A DNA stretch of 64,000 bases from Siphonodentalium dalli (lineage: Eukaryota > Mollusca > Scaphopoda > Gadilida > Siphonodentaliidae), in assembly GCA_032622095.1 (NCBI GenBank), contig CP136066.1:115343319-115407318 (forward strand). The letters are read 5' to 3'. Positions 34,996 to 46,391 of the stretch are shown piece after piece. Position numbers and translations under genes: made by a program. The notes under the pieces are model-generated. The model was not told the origin of the DNA. It saw only the letters and a program-made list of their open reading frames with translations, and made no database searches. Position 1 is the stretch's first letter, and every line of letters starts with the position of its first letter.

Positions 34996-36110
34996 CCCCC
35001 CCCCCCCTATGCGGATTTTTGGTGGTTATGATATCTTTGTAGAACTATATCAGTCCTTCAATTTGCCGGTTGTTTGCCATCTGGCGATGGGGGCTTTATA
35101 GAGTTATCGGTCTTTGAATCCAAGATGGCCGCCAACGTTGAATATCTAACCAGGTAAATTTCAATTCGCAATTACTCAGGAAGTTTATGAGGTATTACGT
35201 CGTGCGATATGCCATTCTATTGATAATTGAGTACTCCCTATTTATTTGTAGGCATCAATTTTATATATTTTAAATGGCCGCCAAAATGGCCACCGGAAGT
35301 GGAAAATGTGACGCTTTTTCACTAATATCTTCTATATCAGTTTCTGCTGATTGGAACTTGTTGAGAATTGTGACTTTATTTTGTATTGTTTATATTAACT
35401 GATCATTGGGGCAATGAAATATGAAATTCTTTGGGTCCTAGGCCCTTCCGATCCCTCGAAAATTTGACTTTACAGGAAGCGGTATAAAATTTTCACAAAA
35501 ACATCACAATTGGGATTCTAGTTACATTTCAATAAGGAATGAGCAGAACTGTGTTATGTAAGTGAGACATACCATTACCCGTGAATATTCCTAGTCATTG
35601 GAACCAAAATTGTTACTTTGGATCAAAATGGCCGCCAAAATATGGAAAATTGTAAATATTGCCCCAGCGTTCACTGCAATCGCTTACAATCTGTAACTAA
35701 CTTTGATATGAACGATGTTTATCGTTTAGGTCTAATGTAAATGTGTCACACTAAGGTCATTATAGAGCAAATTACTCAAGATGGCTTCCAAAATGGCAAC
35801 CAACTTGGGTAAAAAGTTCATTGTTCACATATATCCGGAACATTGTTGTCTGCTGTTCCAAAAAGTTAACAAATTGTAACTTACTTGGTTATTATGCATG
35901 TTAGGAATCAACTGACAACTAAATATTGTTGGCTGTCCCAGTTCCTTATGGGGCATGACAAATTCATTTTAAAGTTGCTTATGGAATTTTGCCGAAAACC
36001 TCTTTTCGAATTCTGGCCACATTGAAACTTTGAAACGGAACTAAGATGAACCATAATTTGTGGTGGCTATTCTGGCTATTTTGGCTCATTAAGATAAAAT
36101 TTATCACCTT
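34996..36110 (-). repeat. Dispersed repeat family R1, copy B (inverted)
   Basis: Read on the minus strand it follows the same order of landmarks as 2580-3700, then goes on to share with copy C a block TCAATTATCAATAGAATG and CATATCGCACGAC (near 35200), TTGGCGGCCATCTTGGATTC (near 35125) and AAAAATCCGCATAGGGGG at its outer end (34999-35021, with a 12-C run on the plus strand). The inner end joins the minisatellite at 36115. Confidence 0.75.
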
Positions 36111-36114
36111 GATA

Positions 36115-36965
36115 CAAGAGGGAGGTCAATATGGTAGCCCGTGAGTTATTGTATGGTCATGAATGATGTGAATAGATATACAAGGAATGTCTATATGGGA
36201 TGTCCATTGTGAGATGTATATGTATACAAGTAGTGGCTGTATGGTAATGTGTGAGCTGAATATGTTTACATGGAGTGACTGTATGGTTCTATGGTTATGT
36301 GTGGATGTACGGGTAACACGATGTGGCTGTACGGACAATGATATTGTGTGCGGATATAACGGGAGTAGTAGCTACATGGTCATCTATGTGTTGTTTATGC
36401 ATATATGAAGTGACTTTAGTCATGGGTGGGATGTATAGGTGTATATTTGGTTGCTGTATTGTCACATGTGGGTGAACATGTATACATGTGTTGTCTTTGT
36501 GATCATGAGTGGGGTATATGGATAAATAGGGAGTGGTTGGGTGAATATGTGTAATGTGTATAGGTGTACATGGACGGACAGCACGGTCATGAATATACAT
36601 GCCTGAGTATAGCTGTGTGGTCGTTTGCGAGCGTGTGGGTATATAGGGAGTGCCCTGGTGGTAATGGGTGGGATGTATATTTATATATGTCGTGGATGTA
36701 TATTGTCATTGGTGGATGTATAGGTATACAGGGAGTAACTGTATGATCATGGATGGCGTATATGAGTACACAGCGAGTGACTGAATTGTCATGTGTGGGG
36801 TGTATATACAAGTCTGGAATGTATAATTGATCATGTGTGAGAAGTATTGGTACACATGGAAGGACTTTATTGTCATTGTTGATGTGTATATGTACACCTG
36901 GAGTGACTCTATGGTCACGTGTGTGTTGCATATGTATATATCGAGTGGCTATATGGCTATGGGTA
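36115..36965 (-). repeat. Minisatellite, irregular 40-55 bp unit (part of R1, copy B)
   Basis: Reverse-complement relative of 1900-2575: on the plus strand GGAGTGACTGTATGGTCATG-like phrases alternate with TGTATATGTATACA-like ones. All open frames in this stretch on both strands come from the repeat. Confidence 0.75.
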
Positions 36966-36969
36966 TGGT

Positions 36970-38740
36970 ATCTTGAATTTTACTCTTTGCATGACTAAAG
37001 CCTTTGACACGGGCTACAGGTCGTACCTTTGGCCGGATCATTATGAAATTTGTCATGGATGTTGACATTGACATGTAGATGGGAACGAGTCATTTTAGGG
37101 TCATTCGGCCAAACAACATGGCCGCCAACGGTCATCTTGGATTTCAAAATGCAATCCATTAGCATGGGCTACAGGTCGTACTCTTCGTCTGACCATCGTG
37201 AAATTTGTCATGGATGTTAATATTGACATGTAGATTGGAACGAGTCGTTTTGGGGTTGTTCGGCCAAAAAAAATGGCCACCAGCAGCCATCTTGGATTTT
37301 ACTCTTTGCTTGACTAAATCCATTGGCGTGAGCTACAGGCTATCATGAAATTTGTCATGGATGTTAACAATGACATGTAGATGGGAACGAGTCATTTTGG
37401 GGTCGTTCGGCGAAAAAACATGGCCACCAGCAGCCATCTTTGATTTTACTCTTTGCATGACTAAATCCTTTGACACGGGCTACAGGTCGCAGCTTTGGTT
37501 GGATCATCATGAAATTTGTCGAGGATGTTAAGACTGATATGTAGATGGGAACGAGATATCTTGGGGTCATTCGGTCAAAAAACATGGCCGCCAGCAGCCA
37601 TCTTGTATTTTACTCTTTGCATGACTAAATCCTTTGGCACGGGCTACAGTTTATACGTTTGGTCAGATCATTATGAAATTTGTCATGGATGTTGACATTG
37701 ACATGTAGATGGGAACGAGTCATTTTGGGGTAATTTGGCAAAAAAAACATGGCCGCCAGCGGCCATCTTGGATTTCAAAATTCAATCCATTAGCACGGGC
37801 TACAGATCGTACTGTTCGTCTGATCGTCATGAAATTTGTCATGGATGTTAATATTGTCATGTAGATGGTAACGAGTCATTTTGGGGTTATTCGCAAAAAA
37901 ACATGGCCACCAGCAGCCATCTTGGATTTTACTCTTTGCATGACTAAATCCTTTGGCACGGGCTACAGGTCGCAACTTTGGTTGGATCATCATGAAATTT
38001 GTCATGGATGTTAATATTGACATGTAGATGGGAACGAGTCATTTTTGGGTCATTCGGTCAAAAAACATGGCCGCCAGCAGCCATCTTGAATTTTACTCTT
38101 TGCAAGACTAAATCCTTTGACACGGGCTACAGGTCGTACCTTTGGCCGGATCATTATGAAATTTGTCATGGATGTTGACATTGACATGTAGATGGGACCG
38201 AGTCATTTTAGGGTCATTCGGCCAAACAACATGGACGCCAGTGGTCATCTTGGATTTCAAAATTCAATCCATTAGCATGGGTTACAGGTCGTACTCTTCA
38301 CCTGACCATCATGAAATTTGTCATGGATGTTAATATTGACATGTAGGTGGGAACGAGTCGTTTTGGGGCTGTTCGGCCAAAAAACATGGCCACCAGCAGC
38401 CATCTTGGATTTTACTCTTTGCATGACTAAATCCATTGGCGTGGGCTACAGGCTATCATGGAATTTGTCATGGATGTTAACAATGACATGTAGATGGGAA
38501 CGAGTCATTTTGGGGTCGTTCGGCCCAAAAACATGGCCTCCAGCAGCCATCTTGGATTTTACTCTTTACATGACTAAATCTTTTGACACAGGCTACAGGT
38601 CATATCTTTTGTCGGATCATAATAAAATTTGTAATGGATGTTGACATTGACATGTAAATGGGAGTCTTTTTTGGGGTCATTCGGCAAAAAAACATGGCTG
38701 CCGGTGGCCATCTTGGATTTTACTCTTTGCATAACTAGGC
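36970..38740 (+). repeat. Satellite, 146-164 bp monomers, with a 1,113-bp higher-order period
   Basis: The anchor TTTGTCATGGATGTTAA or TTTGTCATGGATGTTGA (its TGTC) lies at 37051, 37207, 37353, 37517, 37681, 37837, 38000, 38164, 38319, 38466 and 38630. Spacings are 156, 146, 164, 164, 156, 163, 164, 155, 147 and 164. The length pattern repeats after seven monomers: units at 37051/38164, 37207/38319, 37353/38466 and 37517/38630 are 1,112-1,113 bp apart and share monomer-specific changes (for example GATTTCAAAAT.CAATCCATT after units 1 and 8, and GGCTATCATG in units 3 and 10). Each monomer contains GGCC(G/A)CCAGCAGCCATCTTG, linking it to the motif of family R1. Frames inside (for example 38318-38644) are artefacts. 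Confidence 0.9.
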
Positions 38741-38749
38741 CGTTCAACT

Positions 38750-40450
38750 TTCCACATTCCTAATCACTCCATTGACTGTAGCACATGAAATTATTCCCTT
38801 CCCAAGTTGAGCTACAGTGTCATTGACACTTTTATTTTTTTTAAACATGGCCAGAATCGCAAAAGACGTTTTCGGCACAATTGTACACTGCAAATTTTAA
38901 AATTAAATTATCGTGCCTCATAATGTACAATGACAACCAGAATATAAAATGTAGTTGTCCGTCGATTAACTAACGTGTATAATAACAAGGTTAGTCACAC
39001 TTTGCTACATTTTCGGACAGCAGATAATTATGTTCCGGATATATGTGAAAATCAACATTTTACCCAATTTAGTTGCCATTTTGGAAGCCATCTTGAGTAA
39101 TTTGGTCATTAAACACCTTAATGTGACACATTTGAGATAGATCAAAACAATAAACACCTTTCATGCCGAAGATAGTTACGGTTTACTTGCAAAAAATGGT
39201 TCAAACCTGAGAAGAGATTTTTTGCCGATATTTATGTCACGTTTGTGAGAGTGAAATTCAATATTTATGGCAATATCTTTGTTACAATAGTTAGTAACAA
39301 TGTTAGTATTCAGTGTATAGAAGGCAGATAGCCAATTTCATTCATCAACCACAAATTGTAAGCGATTCCAGGTCGCACTGGGTCAATATCTACCATTTTC
39401 TATAATTTTGCGGCCATTTTGGTGGCCATTTTGATCCAAAGTAACAACTTTTGTTCCTATGAATTGGAGTATCCATGGGTAATGGTATTCCCCACTTACA
39501 TTCCAGTTGTGCACATTCTTTGTTGAAATTTGACCAGAAACCCAATGAAACCCAATAGTGATTTTTTGGTGAAATTTTATACCGCGTTCTGTAAAATCAA
39601 ACTTTTGAGGGATCGGAGGGGGCTAGGACCCCAATAATTGCTTTTTTTATTACCCCAATGATTAGTTGTTATAAAAATATAAAAATAAGGTCACAATCCT
39701 CAACCAGTTCCAAACAGCAGAAACTGATCTAGAAATTATGAGTGAAAAATAGTCATATTTCTACTTCCGGCGGCCATTTTGAATATATGAAATTTATTCA
39801 TATCTATAAATAAGGACTACTCAATTATCAATAGAATGACATATCGCACGACTTAATAACTCATAAACTGCCCGAGTGATTGCGAATTAAATGTTATCAA
39901 GTCAGATATTCAATTTTGGCGGCCATCTTGGATTCAATGGCCTCGAAACATGTGAACATTGACTACCTATATGCATCCATGTGCTCGTGAAATGTTATAG
40001 AAAACTGCACTGGTCTATGTTCTCGTGGAAAATAATGAAAAAATCGGTATTGTTCATAGTTTAATCATGTTATGCATGCGTAAGTTCACACACTGTACTT
40101 GTTCATATATATCTTCAAAATAAACGAAAAATCATATAATCGGTGTCACTTTAAGAAAAATATCGAGTCAGGTGCCCATGTGACGTTATCTACGCAGACA
40201 CTTATTTTATTCAGTTCGAATGAAACTGATTTTGAGAAGATACATACAGTTTTAGTATTAATGTTGAGAGAAATATTTCCCCTACCCCCAATAAGGATTT
40301 TATCGCAAAAAATCACAGTAGTTTTATAAAAATCGCTATAAAATAAAAAAGCCCCCATGCCCGAGTGGCAAACAAGCAGAAAAATGTGTGAAATACATCC
40401 CTCTATCGGAAAAACATAGTCGGCAAAAATCCGCACAGGGGGAAGGGTGG
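38750..40450 (+). repeat. Dispersed repeat family R1, copy C
   Basis: Aligns with copy A from about 38860 (GGCCAGAATCGCAAAAGACG) to about 39775 and with copy B as far as AAAAATCCGCACAGGGGG (40425-40442). Together with copy B it forms an inverted pair with arms of about 1.1 kb around the minisatellite and satellite. After about 39960 it holds sequence not seen in B, probably a separate insertion. Open frames at 40099-40536 are not supported as genes. Confidence 0.7.
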
Positions 40451-40789
40451 CCATATGATGTTATTAAATATTCATACAAATCCAAATGATAGTGGTGTCG
40501 GCTGGGATGCAAAAATGCTAGGTCAGAACACAACATTAGTGTATAATTAAAAGCAATAGCTTATCTTTACACTCCCCATGTCCCCTCTCCGTACTGCATA
40601 TATCAGACTCACGCAAACGTATGATATGTCACCTCACTCTCTTTTCTATACCGATCTATTCTTCGTTCCGCTATACTAAATCTGTTTTCAATCAATTTCT
40701 TTCTATTACTCCATATTAAAAAAAATCTCATTTTATATATCTAATCAAGAGCACACTGCCTTTCGGTAAAAGACCATCAATTTGATTTA

Positions 40790-41565
40790 TTTGATGCACA
40801 AGTTGCACCTATTCTTGCCTATGGGGGTGAAATTTGGGGCACAGGAAACAATGATATAATTGAGAACGTACATAGAAAATTTTGTAAGTTTGTTTTACAG
40901 CTAAAACCATCCACATGTTAATATATTGAAAGTGGTAAATATGAACTGTAATAGATATTGTAAAATATTATATATGTTAGCGCTTAAACCCAGTAATGCC
41001 GCATCCTCTAATTTCACATGGATAAACAAAGTTAAGCAAATTTTAGCAGAATGTGGTCAGATTCACTTAATTAATATAGATAAAATTCAATATACTGAAC
41101 GATTACTCTCGTACATTGAGTGCAACCTTATTTGTAGATTCCATGATAAATGGAAGACTGATATAGACGCCTCGGGTAGTAGGAATTATATACAAAATGT
41201 TCAAACATGATATCCATTTTGAAGACTACTTGAATGTTCTTGACACCAGAAACCGGTTAACATTATGTAGATTCCGTACATGTAACCATCAGCTACCATA
41301 GAGACAGGCCGATGGAATAATATTGATCTAGCTGGCAGAATATGCCCAAAGTGTCAAAAAAGCAGTCTTGGTGATGAATTTCACTATTTATTGGAATGTG
41401 AGTTCTTTGTGGATGTAAGAAAATGCTTTTAACAACCACAATACATTAGAAGAAAAGATGCTACTGCGATGAATGAAATTCTTAATATGAAGAATCACAC
41501 ACTACACCGCTGACTATGTTCTTTCATTAGGATCATCACGAACGTTTTCTCAGTTCACAATTAAT
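40790..41565 (+). pseudogene. LINE ORF2 C-terminal region, frameshifted
   Basis: Begins in one frame with QFDLFDAQVAPILAYGGEIWG (21 residues, about 40789-40851) and FCKFVLQLKPST, the post-RT region. After a frame change it reads WINKVKQILAECGQIHLINI (near 41020) and LICRFHDKWKTDI, then DYLNVLDTRNRLTLCRFRTC (41225-41284). A further shift near 41300 leads to ETGRWNNIDLAGRICPKCQK and GDEFHYLLEC (about 41300-41400), the zinc-like motif. The last recognisable text (FSQFTINACKSLGEKHY) ends near 41600. Several stops. RT and endonuclease missing. Order of parts is exactly that of the LINE at 49501-53027. Confidence 0.8.
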
Positions 41566-41600
41566 GCATGTAAATCTCTAGGCGAGAAACACTATATGGA

Positions 41601-41710
41601 TTCACATTCATTCATCTATGCGGATGGTCAGATGCGGTGTTCGACAGAAAGTCTTGGGCTTTCTGTTGAACTTAGCTAGCTGCTCATCCGCATGAATGAA
41701 TGAATGTGAA
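41601..41710. repeat. Double hairpin at the end of the LINE remnant
   Basis: TTCACATTCATTCAT.TATGCGGAT-type text at 41601-41625 pairs with 41686-41710 (ATCCGCATGAATGAATGAATG, 21 bases incl. the repeat). An inner stem pairs 41639-41651 with 41659-41671 (GACAGAAAG with CTTTCTGTTG). The right arm contains (ATGA/TGAA)n. It may be the LINE's 3' structure, since some LINEs end in a stem plus a short repeat, or a tiny MITE. Confidence 0.55.
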
Positions 41711-41919
41711 CCAAGTAACTAAATATCTGGCAACAAGCACAGTGAGTATCCAGGTATATTCAGTTATAATTGATATTTATATATTCATGCTATGATATTT
41801 ACACCTGGCTTCTATGTTAGTGTATTAAAATATATATGTATGGTTCCCGGAATCAATTATACAATATAGTCACAACGGGTGAACGAAATGGCAATCAACG
41901 GCTCGACTTAATTGAGATG

Positions 41920-42193
41920 TTAATTTGAGTCTGGCATACATAGTTGTTCAGTATAAATACTAAAATTGACGATATATGAGCCTATCATTTGTAGCTAAAA
42001 CTAAACACACGGGTGTGAAGAAAACAACTTTTAGTTCCGCGTTGCGATCGATTAGTTTACTCCATCCAACAAGGTTTCACACGATAGCACGACATGTTTA
42101 CTTCGGACCACAATAAGCTAGTAGCGGTGTCAGAATGAAACTGCGATTATATTAATCGAATTTCAACATGCCATCGACCCGGAATCATATGTT
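41920..42193 (+). repeat. 274-bp direct repeat, left copy
   Basis: Aligns without any gap to 44090-44363 (constant offset 2,170) with 12 mismatches, about 95.6 percent identity. It starts TTAATTTGAGTCTGGCATAC and ends CCGGAATCATATGTT. It ends exactly where the LINE 3' tail begins. It does not have LTR-style TG...CA ends. Confidence 0.9.
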
Positions 42194-44089
42194 GTTATTA
42201 TTATCTTTATTCCCTCCATAAATGAAGATTGACATAAATTGACAAACATGAATATTAAATTAACATTATATATATACAGTGAAACCACAAGGTACACACC
42301 TACCTGAAAGTAATACATTTATAATACAATAATTTGACTCCATGTGAACTAGTTAGCATGTATCAGTAGGAAAATAGTAAAAATTCAATGTGTCAACATA
42401 TATATTGTGAGTTACCGCATGAGTGTCTCTCCAAGAAATATGGCACTGGATGTGAGGCGACACCGAGATAGAGCCCGCCCAAGCGCGACTCCATCGAAAT
42501 CGAAGCAGTTGCGACCCACCCGTGCCCCTGGCTTAGTAGATAAGCAAATAAGACACAGACTAGTCACAACTGATCCGTAACATTATATTGATTTGTTGGA
42601 GAGTCATGCTGTGAGAACGGATCGATAGTTTATGGGGGATCGAAATATGTGTTCGGATCGGTCAGGGCAACATCGGCAATTGTATCCGATCGCGCAAAAC
42701 CGCGCTTTTTCAGAAGAAAGTATGCATGCCATAATCGAGATGTAGCCCTGATCATGAAGTTCGGGAAGGAGTCAATATCAATCAGCACAGACATCAGTTC
42801 ATCGTTGATGAGTGATATGTGTAGTAAGATCATATTGGTGGACGACAGCTGATCAACAAGAATGAATGGGTGCACCCCAAACTGGTTGATGATACCATAG
42901 AACATGTCGTTTCTCATATTTACAAGGTAATGACAACCAATGAGTATATGTTCTACGATATCGGTGTATGAACGTTCTTTGACAGTGCAGAATCCTGCAT
43001 CTGAGGAAGTGGTTGCTTCAATTACACTTGCTAGTGTGTGGTATGATCGCCTGTTGTTTGGGAATTTTCTACAAAGGTTCCAAATAGGTGAGACTTATAG
43101 CGTGCCATGTACTTTTACAAATCGATTGAATGATGGGTCAGTACTTATTCTTGATTTCCACTTGAATTCGTCTGCTTTGTGTATAGTACATCTGACTCGT
43201 CTTTTCCAGGATAATTTCGGAATGAATGTACCAAATTGGACATATTCAGTTAGGACATCGGCCATGTCGTGCTTCTCGATGGTCGAGATAATATTACACA
43301 ACACTGACGAATTTTTGTCATATGGTGGTGTGTAGATGCACTCATAAAGGCGTCTGAGAAAGACGATTTTGCTGGCGTTTCCCGTAGGAACACGACACAA
43401 GCCACCGAACAGAGAAAGCTTCCCGGCTTCAATGATTGACTCTAAAGACGAAGTTCATAACAAACCAAGGACAATATATGTTCTGCATCTCGGCGATAGG
43501 CCTTGGATGCGTTTTAAACAGAAGCGATGGATTCTTTCCAGCTTGGTTTCATTACAAACTGACTTGTTGTACAAAAACTCCGACCCATAGAGGCCACATA
43601 GAAGTACAATTGACTTGTAAACCGCATATAGTCCAGCAATGCTGAGCATTAGGAATGTTGAACGAAGTTTCGAGCATATGGAATCTGTGAGTGTGTTTTG
43701 ACTGTTAGTTTTCTCCAATGGTATTCCAAGATGGACGATCCCGTCTGTTTCTAGAACAGGAACATTGTTAATTAACCAAGATCCCGAATTAGCTGGGTTG
43801 AGTGGTTTTCCATCGAATACGATAACTTTACATTTCTGTTGATTTTTGTAAATAAACCACCATTTTCTACTGTATGAGCTACATATATCACATAGTTTTT
43901 GGAGACCATAAGATGATAGAGAAAGTAAGGTCGTGTCATCGGCTTGGGTCGGTGACGAGCAATTTATTTCGTGTAGCATTAGGCCAAAGCCTGACAGCTC
44001 AAGTTCATGAAGCAAATCATCAATGAATACTACATACAAAATTGGCGAAAGGGTATTTCCCTGTGTTGCGCCAGGTTTTATATCTATTA
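42194..44089 (-). pseudogene. 5'-truncated LINE, ORF2 C-terminal half in one frame with two stops
   Basis: From 44089 downward the protein starts just before RT motif B (PGATQGNTLSPILYVVFIDD) and passes a changed catalytic box QADDTTLL (normally Y/F-A-D-D; about 43950). It then reads CKVIVFDGKPLNPANSGSWL, VHLGIPLEKTNS and GLYAVYKSIVLLCGLYGSEF. Stops lie at 43455-43457 and 43095-43097, but the same frame carries on (IIEAGKLSLFGGLCRVPTGN; TEYVQFGTFIPKLSWKRRV; CTVKERSYTDIVEHILIGC; WHAYFLLKKRGFARSDTI) to the end at 42630. A 3' untranslated region follows, ending GGGAATAAAGATAATAATAAC at about 42194. Exactly flanked by the 274-bp direct repeats. A frame starting at 44111 borrows its first residues from the right-hand repeat. 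Confidence 0.88.
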
Positions 44090-44363
44090 TTAATTTGAGT
44101 CTGGCATACATAGTTGTTCAGTATAAATACTAAAATTGACGATATATGAACCTATCATTTGTAGCTAAAACTAAACACACGGGTGTGAAGAAAACAACTT
44201 TTAGTTCCGCGTTGCGATCAATTAGTTTACTCCATTCAACAAGGTTTCCCACGATAGTACGACATGTTTACTTCGGACGACAATAAGCAAGTAGTAGTGT
44301 CAGAATTAAACTGCGATTATATTCATCGAATTTCAACATGCCATCGACCCGGAACCATATGTT
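44090..44363 (+). repeat. 274-bp direct repeat, right copy
   Basis: Second copy of 41920-42193. Differences are scattered single bases (for example ATCA for ATCG at 44217-44220, and TAGTAG for TAGCGG near 44292). The junction with the LINE's truncated 5' end is at about 44089/44090. Confidence 0.9.
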
Positions 44364-44476
44364 ATTGTATATATTGCTATATGTATATTGTATATATACT
44401 TCTAGTTAAATATCTCAATATCTTTTATATGTATGGTATTTACTTGGATGAGAGAATAAAGCATTATTGTCGATCC

Positions 44477-44582
44477 AGCCCACACTGTGAGTAGCTGAGT
44501 AACATATGTACCAACAACGATCTTATAAAATTATTATGAACGCATTACCTAATATTATGTCATCATTCTCACAGTGTGGGCT
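44477..44582. repeat. 106-bp element with perfect 15-bp inverted ends
   Basis: AGCCCACACTGTGAG (44477-44491) is exactly complementary to 44568-44582. The interior has no structure I can see and no target duplication was evident. Possibly a short MITE. Confidence 0.55.
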
Positions 44583-44599
44583 TATTTACACGTAATGGG

Positions 44600-45240
44600 A
44601 AACGACCCCCATAACCGTTATTTTTTATGTCGGATCCCCTCCATACAACCAATATTCATGCTTCATATTTTGTACGTTGCATTTTTTTTTTAATTATATG
44701 GAATAAATGATGTTTACATCAATTACCCGTTATGGGATGGCTTTTTTGGGTGCAAATCCGTGCATTTAATACTGTTCGCATTATACATGGCTATATATAT
44801 GCGCAAGTAATTGATAGTGATCCAACCAATACCGAGAGAAGGAACTATTTATATGTATCACTAGATGAGAGAGCTAGCATCACATGCATGGCTATAGAGG
44901 GTGTTGACCTACATATCACCGCGACTAGACTTACGCTTGACTGGATAGATGGGAATCGATCCTTATAGTCCCCGCAGTCCACTATGCGTCTCAGTGGTTA
45001 TTGGCGTTTTCGGTTTAATGTGAAATCATCACTTTACCAGGCTATATTTATGAAACCTGCTTCGCTTACGATTTAGGTTACACTGCCTAAAATAACACTT
45101 TTGAACCTTTTAAGAGCATCACTCGGAAAATCTTTCTTGTCGGATATAGAATTTTGTACAGATACACTGCTATAATGTTTTAGAATGGCTCTAAAATATA
45201 GCATTATATTTTTGTATACCCCCCCCCCCCCCAACTCTCC
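44600..45240. other. No recognisable gene
   Basis: AT-rich; ends in a 14-C run at 45219-45232. The frame at 44732-44968 has no recognisable motif. Confidence 0.4.
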
Positions 45241-45393
45241 GGGCAGATATCTGATACGCCTGTTGTCGAATCTGAATTGAAATTTGGTTTGGATGTTCAC
45301 TACTGTAAGGACACTCAACGCAGTGTTCACTTGTTTTTATTTTTCGGAATTTCCGTTCTAGATTTTTTCATCTTTGTTTATCTGGAAATGTTG

Positions 45394-46391
45394 TCGTTTG
45401 TTATGTCCAAATGGCTGTACCATCGGAACTAGTGTGAACAATATGTATGTGCATATTTTCTAAACTTTTTAAGTATAACAAAATATTTCTAAGCAGATAT
45501 CTCCACCACATCATGACGACTCTGAAATAAACAAAATTGATGGATGTTCACTTCTATGAGGGCAATCAATTGGGTGTTCAATCGTTATTTTCCGTTCTAG
45601 AGTTATTATTTTTGATTATTTGGCAGTGTTGGTTTTTTATGTCAGTATCTCCACCATCGGTTGACGCACTGACAAAAAAGGAATTTCTTATTTAGAACAA
45701 GAAAATATATGTTATGTCAAGAAAAATATTCTTGGGTTTTAAGAAAAATATTCTACACCTAGAATATGTTTCCTTTGAGCAGTACCGCGCTGAGAAATGG
45801 GGTGGAATATTCTTATAAATAGAAATTATTGCTAATGATTTAGAAAATATTTCTAGGGTGAACAATATGTATGTGCATATTTTCTAAACTTTTTAAGTAT
45901 AACAAAATATTTCTAAAATATGAGTATAAGTATTTCTCGCGGGCGAGAAAACTTTTCTCTTCCGCAAGAATTGTTTTCTCAATTACAGAGAGTATACCTT
46001 AAAACAATAAGAAACTTATACTACAATTATCTTTAGACTGATTAATCTGCTTAGACACCATAAGGCCACATTATATACGTGGTATATACCAGGAATTAAT
46101 TAGATTAGACCAATATATATTATGATCCCGTATTAATATGTTGTGAAAGTTATAACATTTTATTTTCAGCCGAGCAAAAACATCCCATACCCATGATGGT
46201 CGCCTTTGTAAAGCGTGGATGTCCATTCATGCTTCAGTCACCCAAAATTTAAGTGGTACTATAGGCCTAAATTCATAGATATTATCAAGAGCATTATCAA
46301 ACACGGGCCTTTGTGGTAGTTTTAAATGTATACAAATAAAACATAATTTTGTGTTCGTTTGTTATGTCCAAATGGCTGTACCATCGGAACT
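45394..46391. mobile_element. 924-bp insertion between perfect 37-bp direct repeats
   Basis: The 37 bases at 45394-45430 (TCGTTTGTTATGTCCAAATG through ACCATCGGAACT) recur exactly at 46355-46391. The 924 bp between them end with CAAATAAAACATAATTTTGT, which contains AATAAA, suggesting a retroposed sequence with a long target duplication. A stretch of about 59 bases (AACAATATGTATGTGCATAT...) is also directly repeated inside at 45436 and 45860, and there are further degenerate repeats (GCAGATATCT, GGATGTTCACT) shared with flanking sequence at 45240-45300 and 47090. No open frame of note. Confidence 0.65.

Noticed and set aside
38318-38644. 108-codon plus-strand frame and minus-strand frames at 37364-38023
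   Set aside because: They follow the 146-164 bp satellite; the apparent internal protein repeat is just the monomer period.
41920-44363. LTR retrotransposon suggested by long direct repeats
   Set aside because: The repeats lack TG...CA ends, primer-binding site and polypurine tract, and the interior is a non-LTR LINE ending in its own AATAAA tail.
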